Shown piece after piece: positions 49,214 to 58,238 of a DNA stretch of 64,000 bases. Source of the stretch: Sulfolobales archaeon Acd1 (GTDB taxonomy: Archaea > Thermoproteota > Thermoprotei_A > Sulfolobales > Sulfolobaceae). A program made the translations under genes and the position numbers. Where the stretch lies: positions 1-64,000 of the forward strand of contig APJY01000005.1 of assembly GCA_000389735.1 (NCBI GenBank). Direction: 5' to 3'. The number at the start of each line of letters is the position of its first letter. Position 1 is the stretch's first letter. Under the pieces are notes generated by a model that was not told the DNA's origin, searched no databases, and saw nothing but the letters and a program-made list of their open reading frames with translations.

Positions 49214-50863
49214 TTACCCGGGGGGTAGGCTAAAGCGTACAACACGGCCAGTTAAAAAATCTCTTGCTATCACTTCCCCCCTCTTCAGGCTGGTCAAAGC
49301 CGTTATTAACGCTTTCGCGAGCCTCTCGTCGCCCCCCGACAGCAAGGACGCCGCGTACCTCGCGTCCTCGGGGTTCGTCAACCTCAAAATCATCTGATAG
49401 CTGGTGTTCGGAATGACGTCCTTGACCGGGTCCATCTGTTGACTTATCAGAACTACCCCTAGGCCGAACTTCCTCCCCTCCGAGGCAAGCTTCCTTAATA
49501 TAGCCGAACCGCTCTCCTTCTCCAGCACGAAGGGAGCCTCGTCTACCACTATCAAGTTCGTCAGCCTCCCCTTCTTCTCCCTCAGGTAGTACAGCGAAGC
49601 CCTAAGGACGGTCTCGATTATCATGTAAGCGACCTCCCTCGTGGGGACGGAGGACACGTCGAGCACCTTCCTTCCCTCGAAAAGGTCCTCCAGCTTGACC
49701 CCTTTGCCTGGGAATATGGCCTCGTTGAGGAACTTTAGGTAAGGTTCGACCGAGGATAGCCTGCTCAACGTTTGAGCGTCGGATGCCAGCTTCTTCTCCT
49801 TCTCAAGGACCGCAAGGACTTCTGAGAACGTGGGAGGATCGTAGGACCAGGTTGTGGGGTCGTCGGTTATCCCCTTCAGGGCGTAGGCCTCAACGAGGAG
49901 GTTGACTAGGGTTATCTCCTGCAGGGGGCCGAGCCCGAAGACCGACTTGATCATGGAGGCTATCTCGACGCTTCTCGAGTGGGGTGAACTGCCGAGGAGG
50001 CTCAAGGGGTTGAGGGAAACCTTGCTGGCGTCTATCCTCTCGCCCAGATCGGAGTGCTCGCCGTGGGGGTCGACGACCAGGTAGTTGACGTCCCTAAGCC
50101 CCCTCAGTAACGCCCTAGCCAGGCTCGACTTCCCCGCCCCCGAGGAGCCCACTATGACCAGGTTGTAGTTGTTGCTCCTCGAGAAGTCGATACAGAACTC
50201 CCCTCTGGCCTTCCTCCACCCGGAGCTCAGTTGGCCAGAAGAGAACAGTGAAGGCGCTAGTTCAGCCTCCAACCTCCCCAGGCAGGCCCCTTCGCTCAAC
50301 CGCGTGTATGGCGCGTCGTAAAGGGCTGGAACGACGAGCCAGGAGGCTAAAGCCGCGAAGCCCCAGTACCAGGCGTCATTGAGCGTGGAGAGCAGGCCCG
50401 CCAAAACTGAGCCGAGCACTAAGAACGGGTCGTGAGTGAGTAAGTACACAGCTAGGGTTGAAAGCGCGGCGGGCACAGCGGGCCTCCACGTGAGTCTCCT
50501 CAGCTTCAGGGACTCTACGGCCGGGTCGCTTGCCCCCTTGGTCAGGAAAGCCTCTGCCACGAAGGCGAAGAAGGCCGCCCCCAAGTAAGGTGGGAAGTAG
50601 CTGGCGAAGAACTCGCTCGGGTCCAGCCCGTCCAAGACGTTGAAGGATGTCGTGAGGACAAGGAAGAAGAGCAGGGACGTGGTGAGGGATCTGGACAGCG
50701 CGTAAGAGAACAAAGCATAGAGGATGACGAGTAAAAGCAACGCGAGCGGGGCCCACGTTACAGTTAACCCCGCCAAGCTGAAGGTCAATCTACTCACTAA
50801 GTAAGGGAAGACGTAAGCTATCAGTAAGGCAATCGCGACAAGCACCAGGTGGGAAGGTCGCAT
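49214..50863 (-). CDS. Membrane-anchored HerA/VirB4-like ATPase, CedB-like
   Basis: 549 aa from ATG 50863. About six hydrophobic segments in residues 1-190, then a HerA/FtsK-type motor: Walker A VGSSGAGKSSLARALL near 240, VVDPHGEH, Walker B NLIVVDEAPFVLEKE, LASEGRKFGLGVVLISQQ. This layout is that of CedB, the motor of the crenarchaeal DNA-import (Ced) system used for repair by DNA exchange after UV. CedA genes are not in the window. The upstream extension to 50908 overlaps the helicase promoter and is unlikely. Confidence 0.75.
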   Translation of the reverse strand: MRPSHLVLVAIALLIAYVFPYLVSRLTFSLAGLTVTWAPLALLLLVILYALFSYALSRSLTTSLLFFLVLTTSFNVLDGLDPSEFFASYFPPYLGAAFFAFVAEAFLTKGASDPAVESLKLRRLTWRPAVPAALSTLAVYLLTHDPFLVLGSVLAGLLSTLNDAWYWGFAALASWLVVPALYDAPYTRLSEGACLGRLEAELAPSLFSSGQLSSGWRKARGEFCIDFSRSNNYNLVIVGSSGAGKSSLARALLRGLRDVNYLVVDPHGEHSDLGERIDASKVSLNPLSLLGSSPHSRSVEIASMIKSVFGLGPLQEITLVNLLVEAYALKGITDDPTTWSYDPPTFSEVLAVLEKEKKLASDAQTLSRLSSVEPYLKFLNEAIFPGKGVKLEDLFEGRKVLDVSSVPTREVAYMIIETVLRASLYYLREKKGRLTNLIVVDEAPFVLEKESGSAILRKLASEGRKFGLGVVLISQQMDPVKDVIPNTSYQMILRLTNPEDARYAASLLSGGDERLAKALITALTSLKRGEVIARDFLTGRVVRFSLPPG

Positions 50864-50900
50864 TACTATTTTAGACGATGTCGGTATTACGTAAAAACCA

Positions 50901-53636
50901 GTGAGCATAACAGCGAGGGAGTTCGCCAGGAAGCTGGTAGAGCTCGGCTATAAGGAGCTTACTCCAATACAGAAGGTAGCCATCCCCCTTATCCTGAAGG
51001 GGCACGACGTCTTGGTAATGGCTCCCACGGGCTACGGCAAGACTGAGGCCGCCGTTTTCCCCGTGTTCTATGAAATAGCGTCTAACGGCCTGAAACCCAT
51101 CACCGCCCTTTACGTCACCCCGCTGAGGGCGTTGAACAGGGACATAGCCAACAGGATCTCGAGGATAGGCGAGGCCCTGGGAGTGAAGGCGATGACGAGA
51201 CACGGCGACACACCGCAGTCGGAAAGGAGAAGGATTTCAGCGTCGCCCCCTCACGTCCTGATAACGACCCCCGAAAGCCTCCAGTTCCTTATAGTACAGG
51301 ACAGCTACCGCAGGGCCTTTCAGAACCTGAGGTTCGTGATAGTCGACGAGGTACAGGAGCTGTTAGACGACAAGAGGGGCCTTGAGCTGTCGATAGTCCT
51401 GGAGAGGTTGAGGAGGATCGCCAATCGCAGGCTCCAGATGATCGGCCTCTCCGCAACTGTGGGCGACGTCGAAACGGCCAAGAGGTTCCTTAACCCCAGC
51501 GGCGAGGTCGAGGTGGCTTCGGTCGACGCGGTCAAGGAGATGGATGTCAGAGTGGCGACAGCTCCCGTCGACGAGAGGATAGTGAATGAGGCCTTTAAGG
51601 CAGGCCTCAAGCCCCAGCTCTACGCTAGGCTGATAACCCTCAAGGAGTTAGTCGAGAAGCACAAACCTGTCCTGGTCTTCACTAACGTCCGCGACACGGC
51701 TGAGTTCCTGGCGAGCGAGCTGAAGAGGCTTTCTAACCTGGAGCTCGAGGTTCACCACGGCTCCCTTTCCAAGGACGTGAGGTTAGAGGTGGAGAGGAGG
51801 CTGAAGGAAGGGGAGGTAGATGCCGTCTTCGCGACCTCCTCGTTGGAGTTGGGGATAGATGTCGGGAAGATAAACGCGGTCATCCAGTACATGTCGCCGA
51901 GGCAGGTTACTAGGCTTATCCAGAGGGTGGGAAGGAGTGGTCACAGGATAGGGTCGAAGTCCTTGGGCTTCATAGTCCCGGGGGACAACGTCTTCGACGC
52001 CCTGGAGTGTTTGGCTATAGTGGAGAAGATGAAGGAGGGCTATTTGGAGAGGCCGACCGTGGAGGAGAAACCCTATGACGTCGTAGCTCACCAGCTGGTC
52101 GGTATGGTGCTCGAGGGGTATAAGGACCTGAACCAAGCGCTCGAGGTGATCAAGTCGTCGTACTTCTTCAGGGACCTGACCCTGGACGAGCTGGTCGAGA
52201 TCGCCTCGTTCTTGGAAAGCGCCAGGATCGTAAAATTGGAGGGCATGTTGATTAGGCCCTCAGCTAGGGCGAAGTCGTACCACTTCACGACCAGCATGAT
52301 ACCCGACTCTGTGAGGAGCTTCAAGGTCGTGGACGTGGAGGCCGACTCAATCATAGGGGAGCTCGACGAGGAGTTCGTGACCTCTCTCAGCGAGGGCGAA
52401 GTGTTCGTCCTGGGCGGGAGGCTCTGGAGGGTCGTGAGCGTGGAGAAGGAGAGGATTTACGTAGAGAGGGCGAAGGAGGTGAGGGGCCTATTGCCCACCT
52501 GGTTCGGCGAGTCGATACCGGTCGAGAAGGAGGTGGCCCTCAAAGTCTATGAGATGATAGCGAAGGCCTTCCGTGGCGACCTATCCGGGCTCCCCCAGGA
52601 CGTGGCGGAGGAGCTGAGCGAGCTGGCCTCGGAACACAGGAGAAGGGGCTATCCGGAGGTCGGACCAGACAGGATAGTCGTGGAGGTCTCCGGGGACGTT
52701 GCGGTCATCCACTCCCCCTTGGGAACTAGGGGTAACAACACCTTGGGCTCCGTGCTGAGCGGCCTCTTCAAGTCCCTCATGAAGCCCACCTACAGGTCGA
52801 ACGCCTACTTCATAGCCCTGGCCTCCCCGTCAGGCATACAGGAACAGGAAATGAGGGAGGTGGTCGAGACGTTCCTGAAGAGTCCCAAGGAGGTCCTGCT
52901 CTCGAGGCTTGAGACAGCCGTGAAGAACAGCCCCAACTTCAAGTGGAAGCTCTTCATTGAGGCCGAGAGGTTCGGCGCTATAGAGAAGGGTTCAGAGTTC
53001 AACTACAACTTCAGCCTGCTCAAGCCCTACGCGGAGACCGTCGTTGGTACTGAGGCGGTGAAGGAGTTGATAGCTAAGGAGTACGACGTCGATGCGTTAG
53101 ACAGGGCGAAGGAAATGGAGTGGGTCGTCGTTAAAGTCCCCAGCTTCTCCCCCTTGGCCGAGACCTTCCTGAGCCAGCTCCTCCTCCACTCGGACTCCAA
53201 CGACAGTCCAGTGATGCTGGAGATAATTAAGAGGAGGCTGTCCAGCAAGGAACTCAGGCTGATCTGCCTCACCTGCGGCTGGAGCGACGTCAGGAAGGCG
53301 GGGGAAGTCCCCCAGAGGTGCCCGAAGTGCGGAGGGGCTTTCCTGGCGGTCACTTACCCTGACGACTCCCAGGCCGTTGAGGTAGTCAGGAAGAGCCTCA
53401 AGGGGGAGAAGCTCAAGGGAGCCGAGAACAGGAAGCTCAGGGAGCTGAAGGCGACCGCGAGCTATTACCCGCAGTTCGGGAAACACGTCGCGTTGGCCAT
53501 AGCCGCGAGGGGGGTAGGGGCGGGGAACCTGGCGAGGGTTCTGGCGGAACTGGACAAGGGGGAGGAGGCCTTCTTTAAGGCGGTCATGGAGGAGGAGAAA
53601 AGGTTCCTGAGGACTAGGAAGTATTGGCAGGATTAA
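50901..53636 (+). CDS. Lhr-type superfamily 2 helicase
   Basis: 911 aa from a GTG. Motif I APTGYGKTEA (about 42-51), Ia TPLRALNRD, II VDEVQ, III LSATVGD, IV-VI SSLELGIDVGKI and QRVGRSGHR; winged-helix and Lhr C-terminal domains follow; zinc pair near 785 (CLTCGW ... CPKCGG) and a C-terminal tail. Archaeal Lhr proteins remodel forks and RNA-DNA hybrids; this fits the aLhr2-like group. Leaderless: a ctattttaga TATA lies 27-34 nt upstream. Divergent from the CedB-like gene. Confidence 0.92.
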   Translation: MSITAREFARKLVELGYKELTPIQKVAIPLILKGHDVLVMAPTGYGKTEAAVFPVFYEIASNGLKPITALYVTPLRALNRDIANRISRIGEALGVKAMTRHGDTPQSERRRISASPPHVLITTPESLQFLIVQDSYRRAFQNLRFVIVDEVQELLDDKRGLELSIVLERLRRIANRRLQMIGLSATVGDVETAKRFLNPSGEVEVASVDAVKEMDVRVATAPVDERIVNEAFKAGLKPQLYARLITLKELVEKHKPVLVFTNVRDTAEFLASELKRLSNLELEVHHGSLSKDVRLEVERRLKEGEVDAVFATSSLELGIDVGKINAVIQYMSPRQVTRLIQRVGRSGHRIGSKSLGFIVPGDNVFDALECLAIVEKMKEGYLERPTVEEKPYDVVAHQLVGMVLEGYKDLNQALEVIKSSYFFRDLTLDELVEIASFLESARIVKLEGMLIRPSARAKSYHFTTSMIPDSVRSFKVVDVEADSIIGELDEEFVTSLSEGEVFVLGGRLWRVVSVEKERIYVERAKEVRGLLPTWFGESIPVEKEVALKVYEMIAKAFRGDLSGLPQDVAEELSELASEHRRRGYPEVGPDRIVVEVSGDVAVIHSPLGTRGNNTLGSVLSGLFKSLMKPTYRSNAYFIALASPSGIQEQEMREVVETFLKSPKEVLLSRLETAVKNSPNFKWKLFIEAERFGAIEKGSEFNYNFSLLKPYAETVVGTEAVKELIAKEYDVDALDRAKEMEWVVVKVPSFSPLAETFLSQLLLHSDSNDSPVMLEIIKRRLSSKELRLICLTCGWSDVRKAGEVPQRCPKCGGAFLAVTYPDDSQAVEVVRKSLKGEKLKGAENRKLRELKATASYYPQFGKHVALAIAARGVGAGNLARVLAELDKGEEAFFKAVMEEEKRFLRTRKYWQD

Positions 53637-53674
53637 CCTTATTTTCGCCTCGAGGATAACGTTCTCGATCCGTG

Positions 53675-53965
53675 ATGGCTGTCATCGAGGTAGGGAGGAT
53701 CGTTGTTAAAACGAGGGGTAGGGAGGCAGGAAGGAAGGCGGTCATAGTGGACATCGTTGACAACAACTTCGTTATAGTAACAGGCCCCAAGAGCGTTACG
53801 GGAGTGAAGAGGAGGAAGGTCAACATAAACCACGTAGAGCCGACGGACAAGAAGGTAGACATACCGAAGGGGGCAAACGATAAGGCCGTCGAGGACAAGC
53901 TGAAGGCTGAGAACCTCATAGACTATATGAAACAGGGCGTTAAGGTGACCCTGCCCAAGTTATGA
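53675..53965 (+). CDS. rpl14e: Ribosomal protein L14e
   Basis: 96 aa from ATG 53675 (GTG one codon upstream also open). IEVGRIVVKTRGREAGRKAVIVDIVDNNFVIVTGP is the KOW-type L14e core. Upstream of cbf5, its common archaeal neighbour, and probably cotranscribed. Confidence 0.94.
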   Translation: MAVIEVGRIVVKTRGREAGRKAVIVDIVDNNFVIVTGPKSVTGVKRRKVNINHVEPTDKKVDIPKGANDKAVEDKLKAENLIDYMKQGVKVTLPKL

Positions 53966-53980
53966 ACGAAAGTGGTCTTG

Positions 53981-55008
53981 ATGTACGATTTCATCCGAAA
54001 GATCGACGATTTTTGTGGTTACAAGAACGATTGGGTAATAGTTAGGGACGAGAACACGGACGAGAGGTACGGAAGGTACGCCGACAAGAGGCCCATAGAG
54101 GAGCTCCTGAAGTACGGCGTCGTGAACCTGGACAAACCCCCAGGCCCTACGAGCCACGAGGTGGCCTATTGGGTTAAGCAGATGCTGGGCCTCAAGAAGG
54201 TCGGCCACGGGGGGACCCTAGAGCCCCTTTAAGGGGGCGGGGAGACCCCAAGGTAACCGGAGTCCTTCCGATAGGTCTCGAGGAAGCGACCAAGCTGATG
54301 ACGTACGTCACGAAGTCAGGCAAGGAGTACGTCTGCGTTATGCAGGTCCACTGCGACTTCCAGCTGGAGGAGCTGAAGAAAGTCCTGAGCCAGTTCGTCG
54401 GGACGGTTTACCAGAAGCCCCCCGTCAGGTCGTCGGTGAAGAGGAGGATCAGGAAGAGGAGGATTCACGATTTGGAGCTCCTCGAGACTTCGGGCAGGTT
54501 AGTCCTGCTCCGGATCTCCTCGGAGCCGGGCACTTACATGAGGAAGCTCTGTCACGACGTGGGCGTGATCCTGGGATGCGGGGCCCACATGAGGGAGCTG
54601 AGGCGAACGAGGTCAGGCCCGTTTACGGAGAACGCTAATCTGGTCACCCTGCACGAGCTCTCGGAGGCCGTTTACCTCTGGAAGAACTGTAAAGACGGGA
54701 CGGAGCTGGAGAAGGTGGTAATGCCGATGGAGCTCGCGACCTGCGGGATGCCTAAGGTCCTGGTCTCCGACGGGGCGGTCAACGCGATAACCTACGGCTC
54801 CACCCTCAACGTCCCGGGGATAGTCGCGCTTCAGAAGTTCAAGAAGGGCGACAACGTGGCCATGTTGACGCTTAAAGGCGAGCTGATCGCAATAGGCCAG
54901 GCCCTCATGTCGAGCGAGGAGATCCTGAAGAGCAAGAGGGGTCAAGCGGTACAGCCGAGGAGGGTGTTATTAGCGAGGGACGTATATCCGAGATCGTGGA
55001 CACAATAA
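53981..55008 (+). CDS. cbf5: tRNA/rRNA pseudouridine synthase Cbf5, interrupted by a 23-nt intron
   Basis: Exons 53981-54221 and 54245-55008 join to 334 aa. Without splicing the frame stops at 54230-54232. Spliced sequence reads GHGGTLDPKVTGVLPIG, the invariant TruB-family motif, with catalytic Asp. C-terminal half: KPPVRSSVKRR, PGTYMRKLCHDVG, and a PUA domain (MPKVLVSDGAVNAITYGSTLN). Cbf5 is the catalytic subunit of H/ACA RNPs and also makes psi55. Introns in cbf5 are known from Crenarchaeota. A GTG at 53972 is also in frame. Overlaps the methyltransferase gene by 13 nt. Confidence 0.95.
54222..54244 (+). other. Archaeal BHB intron in cbf5 pre-mRNA (23 nt)
   Basis: Fold seen by eye: inner stem GCCCC (54223-54227) with GGGGC (54234-54238) closed by a 6-nt loop; 3-nt bulge AGA (54220-54222); central 4-bp helix CCCT (54216-54219) with GGGG (54239-54242, one T-G pair); second bulge AGA (54243-54245); short outer stem of about three G-C pairs. 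Cutting AG|A in both bulges removes 54222-54244, 23 nt, exactly restores frame, and creates the GAC codon of the catalytic aspartate. Confidence 0.9.
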
Positions 55009-55553
55009 CCGTCTCAGACGTCGTCGACGGTATCCCCTTATCCCTCGTCTCTAGCCACGGCGTGTTCTCCAAGAAGAGGCTGGACTTGGGGACGAAGACG
55101 CTCCTCCAAAACCTGATCCTTGTAAATGAGGGTACAGTAGCTGACGTGGGGTGCGGCTACGGCCCCATAGGCATATTCGTTGCCCTGAAGAACCCTAAGC
55201 TCAGGGTCTACATGCTTGACGCAGACGAAAGGGCCGTGCACTTAGCTAAGGAGAACGTGAGGCGTTACGGCTTGGAGGACAGGGTGACCGTGCTGAGGAG
55301 CGACGTGCTGTCCGCGCTTCCGGAAGGCGTCGAGTTGGACGCGATTTACTCCAACCCTCCGCTCAACAGGGGGTTCGACTTCCTGGAGAAGCTGGCCGAG
55401 CAGGCGAGGGACAGACTGAGACCTGGAGGACTGATAGAGCTGGTCGTCTACAAGGGGGAGGCCAACGTCCTGAAGGCGTTCGGCTCGGACTTCAAGGTGG
55501 AGGTCGTCAAGAGGAGCAAGGGCTACTCGGTGATAAAGGCCGTGAAAGGCTGA
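54996..55553 (+). CDS. Class I SAM methyltransferase, RsmC-like
   Basis: 185 aa from a GTG overlapping cbf5. GTVADVGCGYGPIGIFVAL (motif I), MLDADERAVHLAKENV (II), YSNPPLNRGFDFL with the NPPL catalytic motif of N-methyltransferases acting on exocyclic amines, as in RsmC-type m2G enzymes. The RNA target is unknown. Cotranscription with cbf5 suggests rRNA or tRNA modification. Confidence 0.87.
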   Translation: MDTITVSDVVDGIPLSLVSSHGVFSKKRLDLGTKTLLQNLILVNEGTVADVGCGYGPIGIFVALKNPKLRVYMLDADERAVHLAKENVRRYGLEDRVTVLRSDVLSALPEGVELDAIYSNPPLNRGFDFLEKLAEQARDRLRPGGLIELVVYKGEANVLKAFGSDFKVEVVKRSKGYSVIKAVKG

Positions 55554-55589
55554 AAGAAAATATAGGCAGGGCGGTGAATAAGTTATCTC

Positions 55590-55673
55590 GCCGGGGTGCC
55601 CGAGCGGTTAAGGGGCCAGCCTTGAGAGCTGGTGGGGTTCCGCCCCTCGTGGGTTCGAATCCCACCCCCGGCG
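55590..55673 (+). tRNA. tRNA-Ser (anticodon TGA)
   Basis: 84 nt class II tRNA. Acceptor GCCGGGG pairs with CCCCGGC (55666-55672) plus discriminator G; anticodon stem CCAGC/GCTGG with loop CTTGAGA, anticodon TGA; long variable arm tggggttccgcccc; T arm GTGGG-TTCGAAT-CCCAC. No intron and no encoded CCA. 36 nt after the methyltransferase stop, with an A/T-rich aaaatata stretch upstream as box A. Confidence 0.96.
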
Positions 55674-55690
55674 TGCCCTATGCTGTTTCC

Positions 55691-56803
55691 TCACCTCTCG
55701 CCCCTAAACTTCGTTACTAGACCGTAAGGGACCAAGGCGCCTCTTCTCTCCTTCAGTTTCACACCCCTGGACTCGGCGAACCTGAAGAAACTCTCGTCCA
55801 GCTCCACCCTGCTCACGGATTCCAGGGCCTTCACGAACCTCAGTAGGGAGGCTGTCATTTCCCTCTTGAAGGCCTCGTCGGTCTCGTTAGGGAGATCCGC
55901 GTCGGAGTGATAGTAAGGGATTAAGTCGTCGTTGTAGAGCACGACCCCAGGGTGTCCCTCGGTCACGAAGGCGAAGTGGTCCGAAAACGGCGTAGTCATC
56001 TCAACCCTCTTAAGGCTGAAGAGTTCGGAGTACCGCCAAAGGTCCGGGGTCGCGGAGAAGACGACCCTGCTGGGGAACAACGCGTCAAGCGATATCATAA
56101 CGTGCGTATCCTCCTTGGGGTGCTGGAAGGAACCGGTGCAGCACCGCGGCCCCTCCTCGGAAGAGAAGAAGACGACCTTCAAGCCCCGCTTTAGGTTCGG
56201 CCTCTTGAGCTGATCCAGGAGATCCAAGAGGATCTCGACTGAGAAAAGGTTGTCGTGGTAGCCCGAGAGCCAGTGGTCGACGTGGGCGCCCAGGACTATG
56301 TAGCTCTCCCCTTCCTGGACAGTCACCTCCAGGTTATAGGACTCAGCGTCCTTGAGGTAGGCATCCGCCTCGACGTCCACTTTGTCCCCCTCTCTGACCC
56401 TTTCCCTGACGAAGGCTGAGGGTTTCCCTACACTTACGGCTATCCTCCTTAGCTTGCCAGAATCGTAAATCAGAGCGGCCTTCACGCCCTCCCGATTCAT
56501 TAAGCCTTCGTAAAGCGGCTTAACCTCGAAGGGGTGGGACGGCATATCGAGCAAGACGACGTCTTTGCCTGCCACGCCCTCAGCGTAGCCTTGCGTGTAG
56601 GGAAGAAGGGAGGCCTCGACTTCCCTCCCGTTAACCCTCACGTGGAACTCCTTTACCTCCCAAACCTTCGTCCTAACCGGAACCCTCTTGACCTCCCGAT
56701 CCAAACTCTCCTCGATTAGCTTCAGGATAGCCTTCTCCTTCTCAGACCCGTGAACGGCTTCCCCCAGTGAGAGGGCCCTTTCGACTACCTCCTTTCCGTT
56801 CAA
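55691..56803 (-). CDS. M28 family zinc aminopeptidase-like protein
   Basis: 370 aa. Co-catalytic zinc site: LGAHVDHWLSGYHDNLFS (His, bridging Asp), SSEEGPRCCTG (Glu-Glu), MISLDALFP (Asp) and IPYYHSDADLP (His). An insert of about 60 residues before the first motif resembles a PA-like subdomain. No signal peptide, so cytosolic peptide turnover is likely. Converges on the tRNA-Ser gene. Confidence 0.87.
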   Translation of the reverse strand: MNGKEVVERALSLGEAVHGSEKEKAILKLIEESLDREVKRVPVRTKVWEVKEFHVRVNGREVEASLLPYTQGYAEGVAGKDVVLLDMPSHPFEVKPLYEGLMNREGVKAALIYDSGKLRRIAVSVGKPSAFVRERVREGDKVDVEADAYLKDAESYNLEVTVQEGESYIVLGAHVDHWLSGYHDNLFSVEILLDLLDQLKRPNLKRGLKVVFFSSEEGPRCCTGSFQHPKEDTHVMISLDALFPSRVVFSATPDLWRYSELFSLKRVEMTTPFSDHFAFVTEGHPGVVLYNDDLIPYYHSDADLPNETDEAFKREMTASLLRFVKALESVSRVELDESFFRFAESRGVKLKERRGALVPYGLVTKFRGER

Positions 56804-56852
56804 TTCCGTCCTTTAGGATGTTTGTCCAGCTTCTAAAGTCGATTAAGCGAGG

Positions 56853-56862
56853 GTTTATTTAG
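56853..56862 (+). promoter_or_regulatory. TATA box of the 56884 gene
   Basis: gtttatttag lies 22-31 nt before the GTG at 56884, leaderless spacing. Confidence 0.5.
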
Positions 56863-56883
56863 TTCGGTTTCGAACAATCCGCC

Positions 56884-57549
56884 GTGAGGCCTAAAGTTCT
56901 CTCCGCACCCGGCCCGGTCTCTTATCCGCTAATAGTTTCAGGGAAGGTGGAGCTAATATTCGGCAAAGAGGGGACCGAGGCGGACGCGATCGCGGACTCC
57001 CTGGTCTCCCTCACGAGGAGGGGGCTCAGGGCTCATTACGGAGCGCTGAGGGGCTTATTGGCCGTCTATCCGGAGCTGAGGAGCCCCACGGCCGTTTGGA
57101 GGAGGGGAAGCGCCGCCGACGTCCTGGTCAGGGTTGCTTATAAGAGGCTCGGAACGAGGGACTTCGAGTTGGTTTATTACGAGGACCTCTCGGAGGCGCA
57201 GAGGCTCCTGGCGGAAGGTAAGGTCCGCTCAGTGGTCGGTTCGACCGCGGCGTTGAACGGCTTGAGGCTGGAGGATCTGCTCGAGACCCTGGGGGTTAAG
57301 GTTCCTTCGTCGTGCGGGCTCCATATAGTTAAGAGAGAGGCTGAGGACGCGATCGTATCGGCCTACCTGGAGGGAATTGATAGAATCAGACAGGACCCCG
57401 TGGGGACTTCCGAAACAATAGCTGAAGCCCTTCCCATCGGGAGGCCTCCGAGCTTCATCGAGCGAGTTCTGAGGTCGGCTGACCTGTTCCTGAAGAGGAT
57501 CGACGACTATTCCGACCTCGAGGCTGAAGTGAGGTCGGTGATCGTCTGA
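56884..57549 (+). CDS. DUF3834-like / solute-binding-fold protein
   Basis: 221 aa from a leaderless GTG. VLSAPGPVSYPLIVSGKVELIFGKEGTEADAIADSLVSL and VRSVVGSTAALNGLRLEDLLETLG give the two-lobe pattern of periplasmic-binding-like proteins, yet there is no signal peptide. I believe it is the archaeal DUF3834 family; a cytosolic ligand-binding or biosynthetic (MqnA-like) role is possible. It is the last core gene before an AT-rich mobile zone. Confidence 0.55.
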   Translation: MRPKVLSAPGPVSYPLIVSGKVELIFGKEGTEADAIADSLVSLTRRGLRAHYGALRGLLAVYPELRSPTAVWRRGSAADVLVRVAYKRLGTRDFELVYYEDLSEAQRLLAEGKVRSVVGSTAALNGLRLEDLLETLGVKVPSSCGLHIVKREAEDAIVSAYLEGIDRIRQDPVGTSETIAEALPIGRPPSFIERVLRSADLFLKRIDDYSDLEAEVRSVIV

Positions 57550-57683
57550 AGGCTTGGTCTGTAGTACTTAGTTTTGTCCTTCTTTACTGCTTGCTACCTC
57601 GGTTTTTTGAATGAGTTAAGGGAACTCGTATGCCTCAAAAAGAACCGTTTTAAAAACCCATGCTTCAGATACTTCTCACAAAG

Positions 57684-57785
57684 ATTAGAATTAACTCCCA
57701 AGTTTAATGAGAAAAATTCTAACTTACAAAGGAAGGGGGTTAAGGCTCGAAAAGCCTCGCCCTTCCAGGGCGGGGAGGAAGTTAG
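57684..57785 (+). ncRNA. Orphan TnpB guide-RNA-like copy, left arm of an inverted repeat
   Basis: 102 bp identical to the inverse of 58457-58558 except at two positions. The 3' part has the 8-bp hairpin cctcgccc/gggcgggg followed by aggaagttag. In TnpB systems the bases after this are the guide, here beginning ttcttcaggtac. No tnpB is present within 50 kb to the left except the dead fragment at 4489. The 130 nt before this copy, after the DUF3834 stop, hold nothing recognisable. Confidence 0.6.
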
Positions 57786-57811
57786 TTCTTCAGGTACAAG
57801 AAATTATAAAG

Positions 57812-58237
57812 TCAAATCAATGAATTAATCTTAACGAGTAACCTAACGTTCTTATCAAAGCATATCGTTACTCTAGAAAAGAAGTCACCCCTACCTAAGA
57901 TTAGGCTGGGAAAAATCCCTCCGATTTCTCCGAAATCGGCTACTGCAACTGGAATTTCGAAATCCTCCTTAAGTTCCACAAAATGGAATTTTAGTTTGTG
58001 CCTTTTTGTATACAGATTCAGATTAGTTAATACTACCGTGTCCAAATAACGTTCTTCTAAGTTGTCAAAGCACTCGTTTAAAGTTTTCCTATTTATTAAA
58101 GAGAACCTACTACTGCTGTCTGGTAAAGCGTAAATTAGTAAGTTCCCTCCTATCTTGGGGCATTCCATCTCTGCTTTTAGTAAAGGTACCGCATAGCCTC
58201 TTAAGGTAATGAAGGGGATTTCTATGTAGTCAGTCAT
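57812..58237 (-). CDS. Retropepsin-like (clan AA) aspartic protease-type protein
   Basis: 141 aa. IPVAVADFGEIGG resembles the D-T-G active-site region with altered residues, followed by FPSLILGRGDFFSRVTICFDK, close to the L-L-G-R-x-x-F-F end typical of archaeal clan AA retropepsin-like proteins. ATG lies 1 nt after the stop of the small upstream gene, the usual pairing. If the motif is the active site, Asp is kept but the following Ser/Thr is replaced, so proteolysis is uncertain. Confidence 0.65.
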   Translation of the reverse strand: MTDYIEIPFITLRGYAVPLLKAEMECPKIGGNLLIYALPDSSSRFSLINRKTLNECFDNLEERYLDTVVLTNLNLYTKRHKLKFHFVELKEDFEIPVAVADFGEIGGIFPSLILGRGDFFSRVTICFDKNVRLLVKINSLI

Positions 58238-58238
58238 G

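Noticed and set aside
54224-54249. Alternative cbf5 splice giving GAG CCC AAG (Glu at the catalytic position)
   Set aside because: It restores frame but does not place the cuts in 3-nt bulges, and it would replace the invariant aspartate. The 54222-54244 cut satisfies both.
53972-55008. cbf5 read as two genes or a frameshifted pseudogene
   Set aside because: The intervening 23 nt form a full bulge-helix-bulge, and crenarchaeal cbf5 introns are established.
57574-57828. Plus-strand open frame of 84 codons
   Set aside because: Most of it translates the guide-RNA-like repeat; the composition is low-complexity and basic, with no family match.
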